From assembly GCA_963817755.1 (NCBI GenBank), contig CAWFPB010000002.1, forward strand, positions 620,001 to 684,000: a stretch of DNA of 64,000 nt, read 5' to 3'. Both the position numbers and the translations under genes were made by a program. Position 1 is the first letter of the stretch, and every line of letters begins with the position of its first letter. The notes under the pieces were generated by a model. That model was not told where the DNA came from, did no database searches, and was given only the letters and a program-made list of their open reading frames with translations. Shown one piece after another: positions 8,618 to 20,291 of this stretch. Source of the DNA: Oleiagrimonas sp963817755. GTDB taxonomy: Bacteria > Pseudomonadota > Gammaproteobacteria > Xanthomonadales > Rhodanobacteraceae.

Positions 8618-10270
8618 ATGGCAGTTTTGCGGTTCGCCCTGGCGCAGCACGATTTCACCGTCGGTGCCGTCGACGCCAACGCCGCGCGCGCCACGCGGCT
8701 GGCCGCTCAGGCCCGGGCCGAAGGCGCGCAGTTGGTGGTGTTTCCGGAACTGGCGCTGTGCGGCTACCCGCCCGATGACCTGTTGCGTCGCTCCAGCTTC
8801 ATCGCGGCCTGCGGCCAGGCCCTGTCCCGCGTGGCCGATGATGTCCGCGGCATCGACGTGCTGGTCGGCCATCCCGCGCCGGCCCACGCGATTGCCCACA
8901 CGGCCGACGAGCACGCTTTCCAGGAGCCGTTGCTGAACGCGTTGAGCCTGTTGCGCGATGGCACCGAGCACACCCGCTACGCCAAGCACGCGCTGCCCAA
9001 CTACGGGGTGTTCGACGAGAAGCGCTATTTCACCCCGGGGACCGACCCGCATGTGGTCGAGATCGGCGGCGTGCGCGTGGGGCTGCTGGTGTGCGAGGAC
9101 GTATGGGTCGATGCACCGGTGGACGCGGCCTGTGACGCCGGTGCCGAACTGCTGGTGGTGCCCAATGCCTCGCCCTACGACACCGCCAAGCAGGCGGTGC
9201 GGCTCGAGGTGCTGCAGCGCCAGGCCCGGCGGCGCGGCGTGGGGATCGCCTACGTCAACGTGGTCGGGGGCCAGGACGACGTGCTGTTCGACGGTGCTTC
9301 GCTGCTGATCAACGCCGATGGCGAACTCGCCGCACGCGCGCCCTCGTTCCGCGAATGCCTGCTGCAGGCATCCTATGATTCCTCCAGCGGGTGCTTCGGT
9401 GCCCAGGGCTGGGACTCCATCGAGGACGAGACCGCCGACAGCGTGCTGTACGCCGGCCTGGCCTGCGGCATCCGCGATTACGTCACCAAGAATGGCTTCC
9501 CCGGCGTGCTGCTGGGCCTGTCCGGCGGCATCGATTCGGCCCTGACCCTGGCCCTGGCGGTCGATGCACTGGGTGCGGAACGCGTCCGGGCCGTGATGCT
9601 GCCCTCGCGCCACACTTCGCAGTTGTCGCTGGATGGCGCAAGGGCGCAGGCCGAGGCCCTGGACGTCACCTACGAGACGGTGGTCATCGAACCCGCCTTC
9701 GAGGCCATGACCGGGGCGCTGGAGGCGTCGTTTGCCGGCAAGGGCGCCGACCTGACCGAAGAAAACCTGCAGGCGCGGATCCGCGGCACCCTGCTGATGG
9801 CGTTGTCCAACAAGCACGGGCAGCTGTTGTTGGCGACCGGGAACAAGAGCGAGATGGCGGTCGGCTACTGCACCCTGTACGGCGACATGTGCGGGGCTTA
9901 TGCCCCGATCAAGGATGTCTACAAGACCCAGGTCTACCGCCTGGCGCGCTGGCGCAACACGCAGGGCGCGACCATTCCCGAGGCCGTCATCGAGCGCGCG
10001 CCGTCGGCCGAGCTGCGTGCCGACCAGACCGACCAGGATTCATTGCCCGAGTACGCCGAGCTCGATGCCATCCTGGAGCGGTTCATCGAGGGCGAGCAGT
10101 CGCGCGAGACGATTGCGGCCGCCGGGTACGATGCCGGGACGGTCGACCGGGTCGCCACGCTGGTGCTGCGCAACGAGTTCAAGCGCCGCCAGTCGGCCCC
10201 TGGGCCGAAGGTCACCACCCGTGCCTTCGGCCGCGAACGCCGCTATCCGATCACGTCCGGCTGGCGCTGA
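8618..10270 (+). CDS. nadE: Glutamine-dependent NAD+ synthetase
   Basis: About 550 residues. The N-terminal half is a nitrilase-type glutaminase domain (FPELALCGYP, LLVCEDVW with nucleophile Cys159). The C-terminal half is an N-type ATP pyrophosphatase with the P-loop LSGGIDSA (about 301-308) and TGNKSEMAVGY. The enzyme amidates nicotinic acid adenine dinucleotide to NAD+ using ammonia from glutamine. The ATG at 8618 is chosen because GAGGAAA lies upstream. It follows sucD by 77 bp on the same strand and ends just before a heptamer-repeat region. Confidence 0.95.
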   Translation: MAVLRFALAQHDFTVGAVDANAARATRLAAQARAEGAQLVVFPELALCGYPPDDLLRRSSFIAACGQALSRVADDVRGIDVLVGHPAPAHAIAHTADEHAFQEPLLNALSLLRDGTEHTRYAKHALPNYGVFDEKRYFTPGTDPHVVEIGGVRVGLLVCEDVWVDAPVDAACDAGAELLVVPNASPYDTAKQAVRLEVLQRQARRRGVGIAYVNVVGGQDDVLFDGASLLINADGELAARAPSFRECLLQASYDSSSGCFGAQGWDSIEDETADSVLYAGLACGIRDYVTKNGFPGVLLGLSGGIDSALTLALAVDALGAERVRAVMLPSRHTSQLSLDGARAQAEALDVTYETVVIEPAFEAMTGALEASFAGKGADLTEENLQARIRGTLLMALSNKHGQLLLATGNKSEMAVGYCTLYGDMCGAYAPIKDVYKTQVYRLARWRNTQGATIPEAVIERAPSAELRADQTDQDSLPEYAELDAILERFIEGEQSRETIAAAGYDAGTVDRVATLVLRNEFKRRQSAPGPKVTTRAFGRERRYPITSGWR

Positions 10271-10276
10271 TTGGGC

Positions 10277-10364
10277 GGGGAATAGGGAATCGGGAATGGG
10301 CTGCGCCGATCGTGCACGGCATGGCCATGCACCCCGATTCACGATTCCCCATTCCCGATTCCCG
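10277..10364. repeat. Intergenic heptamer repeat, inverted pair (locus A)
   Basis: Left arm 10277-10300 carries three GGGAAT-plus-one-base heptamers in tandem; right arm 10331-10364 carries the complementary CCCATTCCCGATTCCC type. Together they can form a long hairpin between the converging nadE and bamD genes, and may terminate both. Related heptamers occur at 33646, 36875, 38223 and 57969. Confidence 0.75.
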
Positions 10365-10368
10365 GCAA

Positions 10369-11184
10369 TCAGTGGTGATTGGAGAACGGGATCATCCGGT
10401 GCAGCACGCCGACGAAGTGCGGCCAGTCCGGATCCTTCAGGTAGGGGTGGTGCGGGTAGTTGAGTTTGAGCACCTGCATGGTTTGCGCCGACAGCTTGTC
10501 CAGGCCCATCGACTGGTAGCAACGGGACAGGATGGCCAGTGCATCGCCGGTCTGCGGTGCGCGCTGGTAGTGCTCGATCACGTACTTGGCACGATCGGCG
10601 GCAGCCACGTACATCTTGCGCTGCAGGTAGAACTCGGCGACGTTGATCTCGAACTGGGCCAGGCCGTTGCGCAGGGAGATCATGCGCTGGCGTGCGTCGG
10701 CCGCGTACTGGCTGCCCGGGAAGCGACGCGTGAGCTGGCTGAAATCGTCGAACGACTGCAGTCGGTAGCCCTGGTCGCGCCGGGACTGGTCCAGTCCGAA
10801 AACGCGGCCGATGAACGTGTTGCTGCGATTGAAATTGATCAATCCGCGCAGGTAGTAGGCATAGTCGATATGCTTGTGCGCCGGAAAGGTCTTGATGAAC
10901 CGGTTGATCGTCGAGTACGCGTCGTCGGGCTTGTTGTCCTTGTATTGTGCATAGGCAAGATCGACCTGCGACTGCTGGTTGTACTTGCCGGACGGGAAGC
11001 GGGCGATGAGACGCTTGTAGTCCTTCTCGGCCTCGTTGTAGTGGCCGAACTTCAGCGCGTCGTGCGCAGTCTTGTAGAGCTGGGCGACCGGCATCGTCTC
11101 GATGTTGTTTTTGTTTTGGAACAGCGAGCAGGACGCTACGGCAAGTGCCAGGAACAGGATGCTAATCAGCTTGAAAACGCGCAT
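10369..11184 (-). CDS. bamD: Outer membrane assembly lipoprotein BamD
   Basis: 271 residues. The signal peptide MRVFKLISILFLALAVASC ends in a lipobox with Cys19, followed by tetratricopeptide-like repeats (YKTAHDALKFGHYNEAEKDY, LAYAQYKDNKPDDAYSTI). BamD is an essential part of the BAM complex that inserts beta-barrel proteins into the outer membrane. Start ATG 11184 fits the signal peptide best; ATG 11220 or 11223 would add 12-13 residues (AFRPSTRRLSF). It is divergent from rluD, the same arrangement as in E. coli. Confidence 0.95.
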   Translation of the reverse strand: MRVFKLISILFLALAVASCSLFQNKNNIETMPVAQLYKTAHDALKFGHYNEAEKDYKRLIARFPSGKYNQQSQVDLAYAQYKDNKPDDAYSTINRFIKTFPAHKHIDYAYYLRGLINFNRSNTFIGRVFGLDQSRRDQGYRLQSFDDFSQLTRRFPGSQYAADARQRMISLRNGLAQFEINVAEFYLQRKMYVAAADRAKYVIEHYQRAPQTGDALAILSRCYQSMGLDKLSAQTMQVLKLNYPHHPYLKDPDWPHFVGVLHRMIPFSNHH

Positions 11185-11256
11185 AAAAGACAGTCGTCGG
11201 GTGCTTGGGCGAAAAGCCATCATAACGGAAACCGGGGGTTTGCCGGTGACACGGGC

Positions 11257-12222
11257 ATGAGCAGGGTTCGTCATGCGGCCGCCGTGCCCCTGGAAGCGGC
11301 AGGACGTCGCTTGGACCAGGCATTGGCGGCAATGTTCCCGCAGTACTCGCGTTCGCGCCTGTGCGCCTGGGTGCGCGAGGGTGCCGTGACGGTCGATGGC
11401 GGGGTTCGGGCGCCGAAGGACCGCGTGCAGGGCGGTGAACATGTCGAGATCGATGCCCGCCTCGAGGACGAGGTGCCCATGGTGCCGCAGCCTATCGGGC
11501 TGGATGTCGTGTACGAGGATGAGGACCTGCTGGTCATCAACAAGCCGGCCGGACTGGTGGTGCATCCCGGGGCAGGCAACCCCGACGGCACCCTGCAGAA
11601 CGCGCTCCTGCACCATGACGGCCGCCTGGCCGAGTTGCCGCGTGCCGGCATCGTGCACCGCCTGGACAAGGACACCTCCGGCCTGATGGTGGTGGCCCGC
11701 TCGCTGCCGGCGCACACGGCACTGGTGGCGATGCTGGCCGGGCACCGGGTGCAGCGGCAGTACGTGGCGGTGGTGCGTGGCGCGCTGGTGGCGGGCGGCA
11801 CGGTGGACGCACCGCTGGGCCGGCATCCGGTCGATCGCCTGCGCCGGGCCGTGCGCGAGGGTACCGGCAGCAAGCGGGCCGTGACCCATTACCGTGTGCG
11901 CGAGCGCTATCGCGCGCACAGCCTGGTGCAGTGCAATCTCGAGACCGGCCGCACCCACCAGATCCGCGTGCACATGGCGCACATCCAGCATCCGCTGGTC
12001 GGCGATCCGGTCTACGGCGGGCACGTGGCCCTGCCCAAGGGCGCGTCCCGGGAACTTGTGGCTGCCCTGCAGGGTTTCCGTCGCCAGGCGCTGCATGCCG
12101 AGCGACTGGCTTTCGAGCACCCGTCGGACGGTCGCGAGCGGGTGTTCGAGGCGGCCATGCCCGGGGACATGCAGGACCTGCTCGAGGCCCTGCGCCGGGA
12201 CCGCGAGGAGCATCCGGAGTGA
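11257..12222 (+). CDS. rluD: 23S rRNA pseudouridine synthase RluD
   Basis: 321 residues. An S4 domain (RLDQALAAMFPQYSRSRL) is followed by the pseudouridine synthase domain with catalytic HRLDKDTSGL (Asp137) and the ending RTHQIRVHMAHIQHPLVGD. It makes pseudouridines 1911, 1915 and 1917 of helix 69 in E. coli, and the same role is expected here. The ATG at 11257 lies 72 bp from the divergent bamD. pgeF follows 4 bp after the stop codon. Confidence 0.95.
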   Translation: MSRVRHAAAVPLEAAGRRLDQALAAMFPQYSRSRLCAWVREGAVTVDGGVRAPKDRVQGGEHVEIDARLEDEVPMVPQPIGLDVVYEDEDLLVINKPAGLVVHPGAGNPDGTLQNALLHHDGRLAELPRAGIVHRLDKDTSGLMVVARSLPAHTALVAMLAGHRVQRQYVAVVRGALVAGGTVDAPLGRHPVDRLRRAVREGTGSKRAVTHYRVRERYRAHSLVQCNLETGRTHQIRVHMAHIQHPLVGDPVYGGHVALPKGASRELVAALQGFRRQALHAERLAFEHPSDGRERVFEAAMPGDMQDLLEALRRDREEHPE

Positions 12223-12226
12223 GTGC

Positions 12227-12997
12227 ATGAACCCGGCCATCGGCGACGAGCCCTGGATCTTTCCCGAATGGGCGGCACCGGTGCGTGCGGCCGTGACCAC
12301 GCGCTGGGGACCCGGACTGTCCGAGCCGCCGTTCGAGCGCATGAACCTGGGGTTCGGCGGCGAGTCGCCCGAGATCGTCGAAGGCAACCGTCTGGCGCTG
12401 GTGCAGGCGCTGGGACTGCCACATGCACCGCGCTGGCTGCGCCAGGTGCACGGCACGCGGGTGGCGACCCTGGGCCCGCTGGCCCAGGAGGATCCGCCCA
12501 GTGCCGATGCCGCGGTATCGAGCATTCCGGGCACGGTGCTGGCCATCCTGACGGCGGACTGCCTGCCGGTGCTGCTGGCCGCCGTGGACGGCAGCGAGAT
12601 CGGTGCCGCGCATGCCGGCTGGCGCGGCCTGGCCGCGGGTGTGCTGGAGACCACCGTGGCGTCGATGACTTGCCAGGCGCCGCACCTGCTGGCATGGCTG
12701 GGGCCGTGCATCGGTGCGGCATCCTATGAAGTCGATGCGCCGGTCCGTGATGCCTTCCTGCAACACGACACCGGTGCCGAGGCCGCCTTCCGGGCTACCC
12801 GTCCCGGCCACTGGCAGTGCGACCTGGCCGCGCTGGCACGGCGCCGCCTGCATGCGGCAGGCGTGACCCGCATCCATGGCGGCGGCTTCGATACCTTCGT
12901 CGATCCGCGGTTCTACTCCTACCGGCGGCAGGGCGCGCGCAGCGGACGTTTCGCCTCGCTGATCTGGATACCGCCGTCCGAGCGCCGATCCGGCTGA
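12227..12997 (+). CDS. pgeF: Laccase-domain protein PgeF (YfiH), peptidoglycan editing factor
   Basis: 256 residues of the Cu-oxidase_4/YfiH family: MNLGFGGE, WLRQVHGTRV, LTADCLPVLL and GAAHAGWRGL supply the His and Cys of the active site, and WLGPCIG follows. In E. coli the protein removes wrongly incorporated serine from peptidoglycan precursors; homologues also show purine nucleoside phosphorylase activity. It starts 4 bp after rluD, so it is probably co-transcribed. The MFS gene starts 13 bp downstream. Confidence 0.93.
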   Translation: MNPAIGDEPWIFPEWAAPVRAAVTTRWGPGLSEPPFERMNLGFGGESPEIVEGNRLALVQALGLPHAPRWLRQVHGTRVATLGPLAQEDPPSADAAVSSIPGTVLAILTADCLPVLLAAVDGSEIGAAHAGWRGLAAGVLETTVASMTCQAPHLLAWLGPCIGAASYEVDAPVRDAFLQHDTGAEAAFRATRPGHWQCDLAALARRRLHAAGVTRIHGGGFDTFVDPRFYSYRRQGARSGRFASLIWIPPSERRSG

Positions 12998-13010
12998 CCC
13001 TGGAACCCTG

Positions 13011-14210
13011 ATGGACGAGACAGCGAATCACCCCACTTTGACGCGGGGCCTGCTGGCGGCCATGGCCACAGCCACGGGCCTGGCCGTGGCCAGCCTGTAC
13101 TACGCCCAGCCCATGCTGGACACCATGGCCCGCGCGTTCGGCCTGTCCGGGACCCGTGCCGGACTGCTGGTGACGGTGGCTCAGGTCGGCTACGCCGCCG
13201 GACTGGTCCTGCTGGTGCCGCTGGGCGATCGCTTCGAGAAGCGCCGGTTGATCGTCGGCATGACCGTGCTGTCGGCGCTGGGCCTGGCCGTGACCGGGGC
13301 TGCGGTCAACACGCCGATGCTGTTTGCCGGCACGGCGATCACCGGCCTGTTCGTGGTCGTGGCGCAATTGCTGGTGCCATTCGCGGCGACCCTGGCCACG
13401 CCCTCGCAACGCGGCCGGGCGGTCGGCATCGTCATGAGCGGCCTGCTGATCGGCATCCTGCTGGCGCGCACGGTCGCCGGTGGCCTGGTGCTGGCGGGCG
13501 GCTGGCGCACGGTGTACTTCGTGGCCGCGGGCCTGATGCTGGTCTGTGCCGCGGTGCTGGCGCGCATGCTGCCGCGACATCACGTGCACGCCGGGCTGCG
13601 CTATCCGCAGCTGCTGGGCTCGCTGCTGGGGTTGTTCCGCGACGAGCCGCTGCTGCGCGTGCGCGCCGCCATCGGCGGGCTGATCTTCGGTGCCTTCAGC
13701 GTGCTGTGGACCTCGCTGGCGTTCCTGCTGTCGCGCCCGCCCTACCACTACCACGACAGCGTGATCGGCCTGTTCGGCCTGGTCGGCGCGGCCGGGGCGC
13801 TTGCCGCGGCCGCGGCGGGACGGCAGGGCGATCGGGGCCATGCGGCGCGCAACACCGTATTGGGGTTGTCGATCCTGCTGGCCTCGTGGGGCCTGATTGC
13901 GTGGGGCGCCCATGTGCTGGCTGCGCTGATTGCCGGCATCGTCCTGCTGGACCTGGCGGTGCAGGGCGTGCACGTGACCAATCAGGGACTGATCTACCGA
14001 TTGCAGGGGGAAGCGCGAAACCGTCTGACCGCGGCCTACATGACGGTGTACTTCATCGGCGGAGCGCTGGGTTCGTTGGCCTCGGGCCTTGCCTTCGATG
14101 CCGACGGATGGGCGGGAGTGTGCCTGGCCGGCGCCGCCTTCAGTGCGGCGGCCCTGCTGTTGGCATCGGCCTGGCGCGGCGCGGCCGAACGTGCCTTTGG
14201 GCTCGATTGA
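13011..14210 (+). CDS. Major facilitator superfamily transporter (DHA1-like)
   Basis: 399 residues and about twelve hydrophobic segments. The first segment contains SLYYAQPMLDTMARAFG and the loop between helices 2 and 3 is GDRFEKRRLIV, a variant of MFS motif A. It resembles drug or sugar efflux proteins of the YnfM/AraJ type. Substrate unknown. It is inserted between pgeF and clpB, which are adjacent in E. coli, and is probably read with rluD-pgeF. Confidence 0.88.
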   Translation: MDETANHPTLTRGLLAAMATATGLAVASLYYAQPMLDTMARAFGLSGTRAGLLVTVAQVGYAAGLVLLVPLGDRFEKRRLIVGMTVLSALGLAVTGAAVNTPMLFAGTAITGLFVVVAQLLVPFAATLATPSQRGRAVGIVMSGLLIGILLARTVAGGLVLAGGWRTVYFVAAGLMLVCAAVLARMLPRHHVHAGLRYPQLLGSLLGLFRDEPLLRVRAAIGGLIFGAFSVLWTSLAFLLSRPPYHYHDSVIGLFGLVGAAGALAAAAAGRQGDRGHAARNTVLGLSILLASWGLIAWGAHVLAALIAGIVLLDLAVQGVHVTNQGLIYRLQGEARNRLTAAYMTVYFIGGALGSLASGLAFDADGWAGVCLAGAAFSAAALLLASAWRGAAERAFGLD

Positions 14211-14243
14211 GGCCTGCCAGGGACCATCAACGCCGGCATGCCG

Positions 14244-14272
14244 CTTGAATGCGCGCGTTGGCGTCCGCATCT
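14244..14272 (+). promoter_or_regulatory. Sigma-32 (heat-shock) promoter of clpB
   Basis: CTTGAA at 14244-14249, a 15-bp spacer, and CCGCATCT at 14265-14272 match the heat-shock consensus CTTGAA / CCCCATNT with one mismatch in the -10 element. It lies 57 bp upstream of the clpB ATG, where RpoH control is expected. Confidence 0.7.
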
Positions 14273-14328
14273 GAACCTGCATGAGACGGCCCGGCCGTCA
14301 ACCACCTAAGGCAGGGGAGATCCCTTCG

Positions 14329-16914
<2,586 letters not shown>

Positions 16915-16950
16915 GTCCGGCAGGGTGAACCGACGCCGGATCCGTCCAGG

Positions 16951-16992
16951 CCCATGCCGCGGCCAGGCTTGAAATCCTGGCCGCGGCATGGG
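16951..16992 (+). terminator. Strong hairpin downstream of clpB
   Basis: CCCATGCCGCGGCCAGG at 16951-16967 is perfectly complementary to 16976-16992, with an 8-base loop (CTTGAAAT): a 17-bp stem beginning 36 bp after the clpB stop. No T-run follows, so it may act with Rho or as an mRNA 3' stabiliser. The rest of the gap (16993-17298) shows no convincing gene; an 18-bp GC palindrome at 17250-17267 is noted separately. Confidence 0.7.
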
Positions 16993-17249
16993 CGGATACG
17001 AACTCGGAAGATTCCGGTGCTCCGGCCCATGGAGGTATATTCCGATGGTACGTTTTCCGGTGATCCGGGCGCGTTCCTGGCCGGCCTGAGGCGGCAACCG
17101 CGTAGGTTGATCGATGATCGGTGCGATCCCCGTTGGCGTCGACGCAGCGGTGCCGTTTCATCCAGTGCCGTTGCGCCATGACAACGGTCCCGGTTTCACC
17201 GCCGTTCCATGCTTCGGCGTTTGCCTGTTCTTGCCGACGTCCTCGGCCG

Positions 17250-17267
17250 GGCGGGCCCGGGCCCGCC
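17250..17267. repeat. GC-only palindrome upstream of the SDR gene
   Basis: GGCGGGCCCGGGCCCGCC is a perfect 18-bp palindrome 31 bp upstream of the short-chain dehydrogenase ATG. In RNA it could form a short tight hairpin in the leader. Function unknown. Confidence 0.4.
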
Positions 17268-17298
17268 ATCCATGCAGGAAACACGAGGACACGCGAAC

Positions 17299-18069
17299 AT
17301 GCATGCGAACGAGCTTTTCGACCTCGGTGGCAAGGTCGCCCTGGTCACCGGCGCCAGCCGCGGCATCGGTGCCGAGATCGCGGCGCTGCTGGCTGCCTGC
17401 GGCGCGCACGTGATCGTCTCCAGCCGCAAGCAGGATGGTTGCCAGGCGGTGGTCGACGCCATCGTCGCCGACGGTGGCTCGGCACAGGCACACGCCTGCC
17501 ATATCGGCGAGATGGAGCAGATCGAGACCCTGTATGCGGCCATCGACCAGCAGCACGGTCGCCTCGACATCCTGGTCAACAACGCCGCCACCAACCCGTA
17601 CTTCGGGCCGATCGTCGACACCGAGCCCTCGGTGTTCGCCAAGACCGTGGACGTGAACATTCGCGGTTACTTCTACATGTCCACCCACGGTGCCAGGCTG
17701 ATGGCGCGCAACGGCGGCGGCGCCATCGTCAACGTGGCATCGGTCAATGGCGTGGTGCCGGGCTACCAGCAGGGCATCTACTCGATCACCAAGGCGGCGG
17801 TGATCTCCATGACCAAGGCCTTCGCGGTGGAGTGCGCGGCACAGGGTGTGCGCTGCAACGCGCTGCTGCCGGGCCTGACCGACACCCGGTTCGCCTCGGT
17901 GCTGGTCAACACGCCCGACATCCTCAAGCAGGCGCTGGCCCACGTGCCGATGCGACGCGTGGCGCAGCCGTCGGAGATGGCCGGCGCGGCGCTGTACCTG
18001 GCCTCCGGCGCGGCCTCCTACACCACCGGCGCGATCCTCAACGTCGACGGTGGCTACCTGTCCGTGTGA
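17299..18069 (+). CDS. Short-chain dehydrogenase/reductase (SDR)
   Basis: 256 residues of the classical SDR family: cofactor motif TGASRGIG (17-24), NNAATNP, the catalytic serine region NVASVNG, Tyr161 and Lys165 in YSITK, and the C-terminal GAILNVDGGYLSV. It should be an NAD(P)-dependent oxidoreductase; the substrate cannot be told. The ATG at 17299 has GAGGAC about 10 bp upstream. It follows clpB by 384 bp and a terminator-like hairpin, so it has its own promoter. The next gene on the strand begins 136 bp downstream. Confidence 0.9.
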   Translation: MHANELFDLGGKVALVTGASRGIGAEIAALLAACGAHVIVSSRKQDGCQAVVDAIVADGGSAQAHACHIGEMEQIETLYAAIDQQHGRLDILVNNAATNPYFGPIVDTEPSVFAKTVDVNIRGYFYMSTHGARLMARNGGGAIVNVASVNGVVPGYQQGIYSITKAAVISMTKAFAVECAAQGVRCNALLPGLTDTRFASVLVNTPDILKQALAHVPMRRVAQPSEMAGAALYLASGAASYTTGAILNVDGGYLSV

Positions 18070-18205
18070 TTCCCCGATCGCCGGTCCATGCGACGTGAAG
18101 GGTCCGCCGGTGATCCTGGCCGCGCGCGCCGGGGCGATACGGGTCCGGTCCGGCGTTGCGCGTGAATCGTGCTTGAATCGAAACCCATCCCGTGACGGAT
18201 CCCGC

Positions 18206-18625
18206 GTGAACCAGCCCCTGCCGCGTTACCTGCTTGCCTGGACCATCGTGATCGCGAGTATCGCCCTCGCGGCGTGGCTGCGACTGGGCTGGATTGAATC
18301 GGCCGCCGTCGCGCACCGCTGCATGGCCGGACTCGACAGCGCCGGCTGCGTTGCCCGGCATCTGGCGATCATCGCCTTCGGAAGCGGCAGCCTGCGCCTG
18401 GCGGCCGTGGGCAGCGCGGTACTGGCTCTGGCGTGGAAACATCCGTTCAGCGCCTGGCTGGCAGCTCTGGCCGGCGGCCTCGCGCTAGTGTTGTACAGCC
18501 CCGAGACCGGGGCCGCCGCGCTACTGGTCGGCAGCCTGCTCGGGGTGCATCGGGCCGCCCGCTCGCGCTCGCAGCCAGGCGAACAGGACCGGCGTGGCGA
18601 GCAGGACGTTGCACAGGAGCCATGA
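18206..18625 (+). CDS. Small inner-membrane protein of unknown function
   Basis: About 139 residues, starting with GTG at 18206. It has hydrophobic segments at about 8-26, 55-80 and 85-110 and a polar, charged C-terminal tail (SQPGEQDRRGEQ). I do not recognise a named family. Its last 105 bp overlap the 3' end of the convergent family 17 glycosidase gene; both reading frames look protein-like there. The neighbouring glycosidase is also a membrane protein, so a shared envelope role is possible but not shown. Confidence 0.6.
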   Translation: MNQPLPRYLLAWTIVIASIALAAWLRLGWIESAAVAHRCMAGLDSAGCVARHLAIIAFGSGSLRLAAVGSAVLALAWKHPFSAWLAALAGGLALVLYSPETGAAALLVGSLLGVHRAARSRSQPGEQDRRGEQDVAQEP

Positions 18626-20203
18626 CCACACGGCCGCGTTGGCCGCCCATGCATGGACGACCAGGATCAGCGCGGCCACCATCGTCCAGGTTGCCAGCAG
18701 CCGGTGCTCGGGCCAGGCGCGGGCGCGCCGCGGCCGGGCCACGGCCAGCCACAGGGCCAGGGCCACGGCCGGCACCAGGAAGGCTGCGTCGGGGTAATCC
18801 CGGTAGCGACCGTCGAACACCAGCAGCAGGTCGATCCAGGATGCGGCCACCAGCCACGCCAGGTGCGCGCGCGGACCCGTGAATCCCTCCAGCATGCGTT
18901 GCAACCGGTTCGCCGGTCGCCCGGCATCCGGTGCGGGCGTGTCCAGCCATCGGGCCAGTCCGCGGGCGCAGGCCAGGGCGGTCAGCAGCGCCGCCGCGCA
19001 GGCCAGGGACCCGATCGCCCACGCCCACGGACTCATCAGCGCCTGCACCATCTGGCGCACGGTTTCGGCCAGCGCGGCGCCGGTGGCGGCGCCGGCCAGT
19101 CCCGCGGCCAGGCGCGGCCGGAAGCCGCATCCGGCCAGGGCGGCGAACAGCAGGCCCATGCCGGCCATGGGCAGCAGGCCCAGCCACCATCGGGGCATCT
19201 CCACCACCGGTCCGGCGAGGGCAAACTTGGCTCGGCCGTGCGCGTCGTACAGGCCCCAGTAGCCGCCGGCCGTGCCCTCCAGGCGACGTTTCCACGGCTG
19301 ATCGTAGGATTCGATCAGGTTGTAGGGCAGATGCCGCTCATGGGCGTCGCGCAGGAAGGCGCGCACGTAGCGCGCCTCGTTGACGCGGCTGGGCACCGCG
19401 CCCCGGCGCGGCTTGCCCGCGCTGGGCCAGCCGGTCTCGCCGATCAGGACCCGTTGGCCGGGGAAGGCCGCGCGCACGCGGTCGTAGACCCGGTTCACGT
19501 GCGCGATGGCATGGTCGATCGAGACCGGATCGTCCTCCCAGTACGGCAGGATGTGTACGGTGACGAAGGACACCGCGCGGGCCAGGCCGGCGCGGTGCGC
19601 GTAGCGCAGCCAGAAGGTCCACACGTCGGCGTAGGTCACCGGCTGTTGCGTGGCCGAGCGCACCTGCCGGATGTAGGCCACCAGCTGCGCGGGCGGAAGA
19701 TCGCCGCGCAACAGCACCTCGTTGCCGACCACGATGGCGCGCACCGTGTGCGGGTGGGCCCGCGCGGTGCGGATGCCCAGCGCGATCTCGTGGTCGTCGG
19801 CCGTGCGGTCGGCGGACAGCCAGATGCCCATCAGCACCTGCATGCCGTACTTCTTCGCGATCCCGGGCACGGCGCTCAGGCCCAGCGATTGCGAATACGT
19901 GCGCACGCAGTCGAAACGCTTCGAAAGCCGGGCCAGGTCGCGGTCGATCCGCGCCGGGGAGACGAATGCGCCGGGCTCCAGTGGCGAGGTGCCCGCTTCG
20001 CGGAACGGGGCGTAGGACACGCAGGCGATGCGCGCCGAGGGGGCCGGCGGCATCGACACGGGAACGCCCAGGCGTGACCAGTGGAGCAGCCCGGCCAGCA
20101 CGGCCAGGCCGAGCACAAGCCAGGCCAGTCCACGGCGACGAACAGGGGCAACGGAGGGAGCGCGCATGCCGATGTCAGGTTTCCGGAGCGGGTCGAGGTC
20201 CAT
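18521..20203 (-). CDS. Glycoside hydrolase family 17-like membrane protein (beta-glucan related)
   Basis: About 560 residues. An N-terminal transmembrane anchor (about 12-32 from ATG 20203) is followed by a GH17 TIM barrel with the acid/base Glu in IVVGNEVLLR (Glu162) and the nucleophile in LIGETGWPS (Glu256). The C-terminal 210 or so residues contain several membrane segments. GH17 enzymes cut or transfer beta-1,3-glucans; proteobacterial members often help make cyclic or periplasmic glucans. GTG 20221 and ATG 20167 are other possible starts. The tail overlaps the convergent small membrane protein gene by 105 bp. No glycosyltransferase lies beside it, so the substrate is open. Confidence 0.82.
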   Translation of the reverse strand: MDLDPLRKPDIGMRAPSVAPVRRRGLAWLVLGLAVLAGLLHWSRLGVPVSMPPAPSARIACVSYAPFREAGTSPLEPGAFVSPARIDRDLARLSKRFDCVRTYSQSLGLSAVPGIAKKYGMQVLMGIWLSADRTADDHEIALGIRTARAHPHTVRAIVVGNEVLLRGDLPPAQLVAYIRQVRSATQQPVTYADVWTFWLRYAHRAGLARAVSFVTVHILPYWEDDPVSIDHAIAHVNRVYDRVRAAFPGQRVLIGETGWPSAGKPRRGAVPSRVNEARYVRAFLRDAHERHLPYNLIESYDQPWKRRLEGTAGGYWGLYDAHGRAKFALAGPVVEMPRWWLGLLPMAGMGLLFAALAGCGFRPRLAAGLAGAATGAALAETVRQMVQALMSPWAWAIGSLACAAALLTALACARGLARWLDTPAPDAGRPANRLQRMLEGFTGPRAHLAWLVAASWIDLLLVFDGRYRDYPDAAFLVPAVALALWLAVARPRRARAWPEHRLLATWTMVAALILVVHAWAANAAVWSWLLCNVLLATPVLFAWLRARAGGPMHPEQAADQ

Positions 20204-20291
20204 CTTCCCGTAACGTTGCACGTGCGTCGATCCCGCCTGGGTTCAGGCCGGGTCGGATGCGCACATCGGGCCGTTCCGCCCCACGGAACGT

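Noticed and set aside
16993..17249. Possible small gene between clpB and the SDR gene
   Set aside because: Short frames exist (for example from 17030) but none has a ribosome site, plausible composition or recognisable content.
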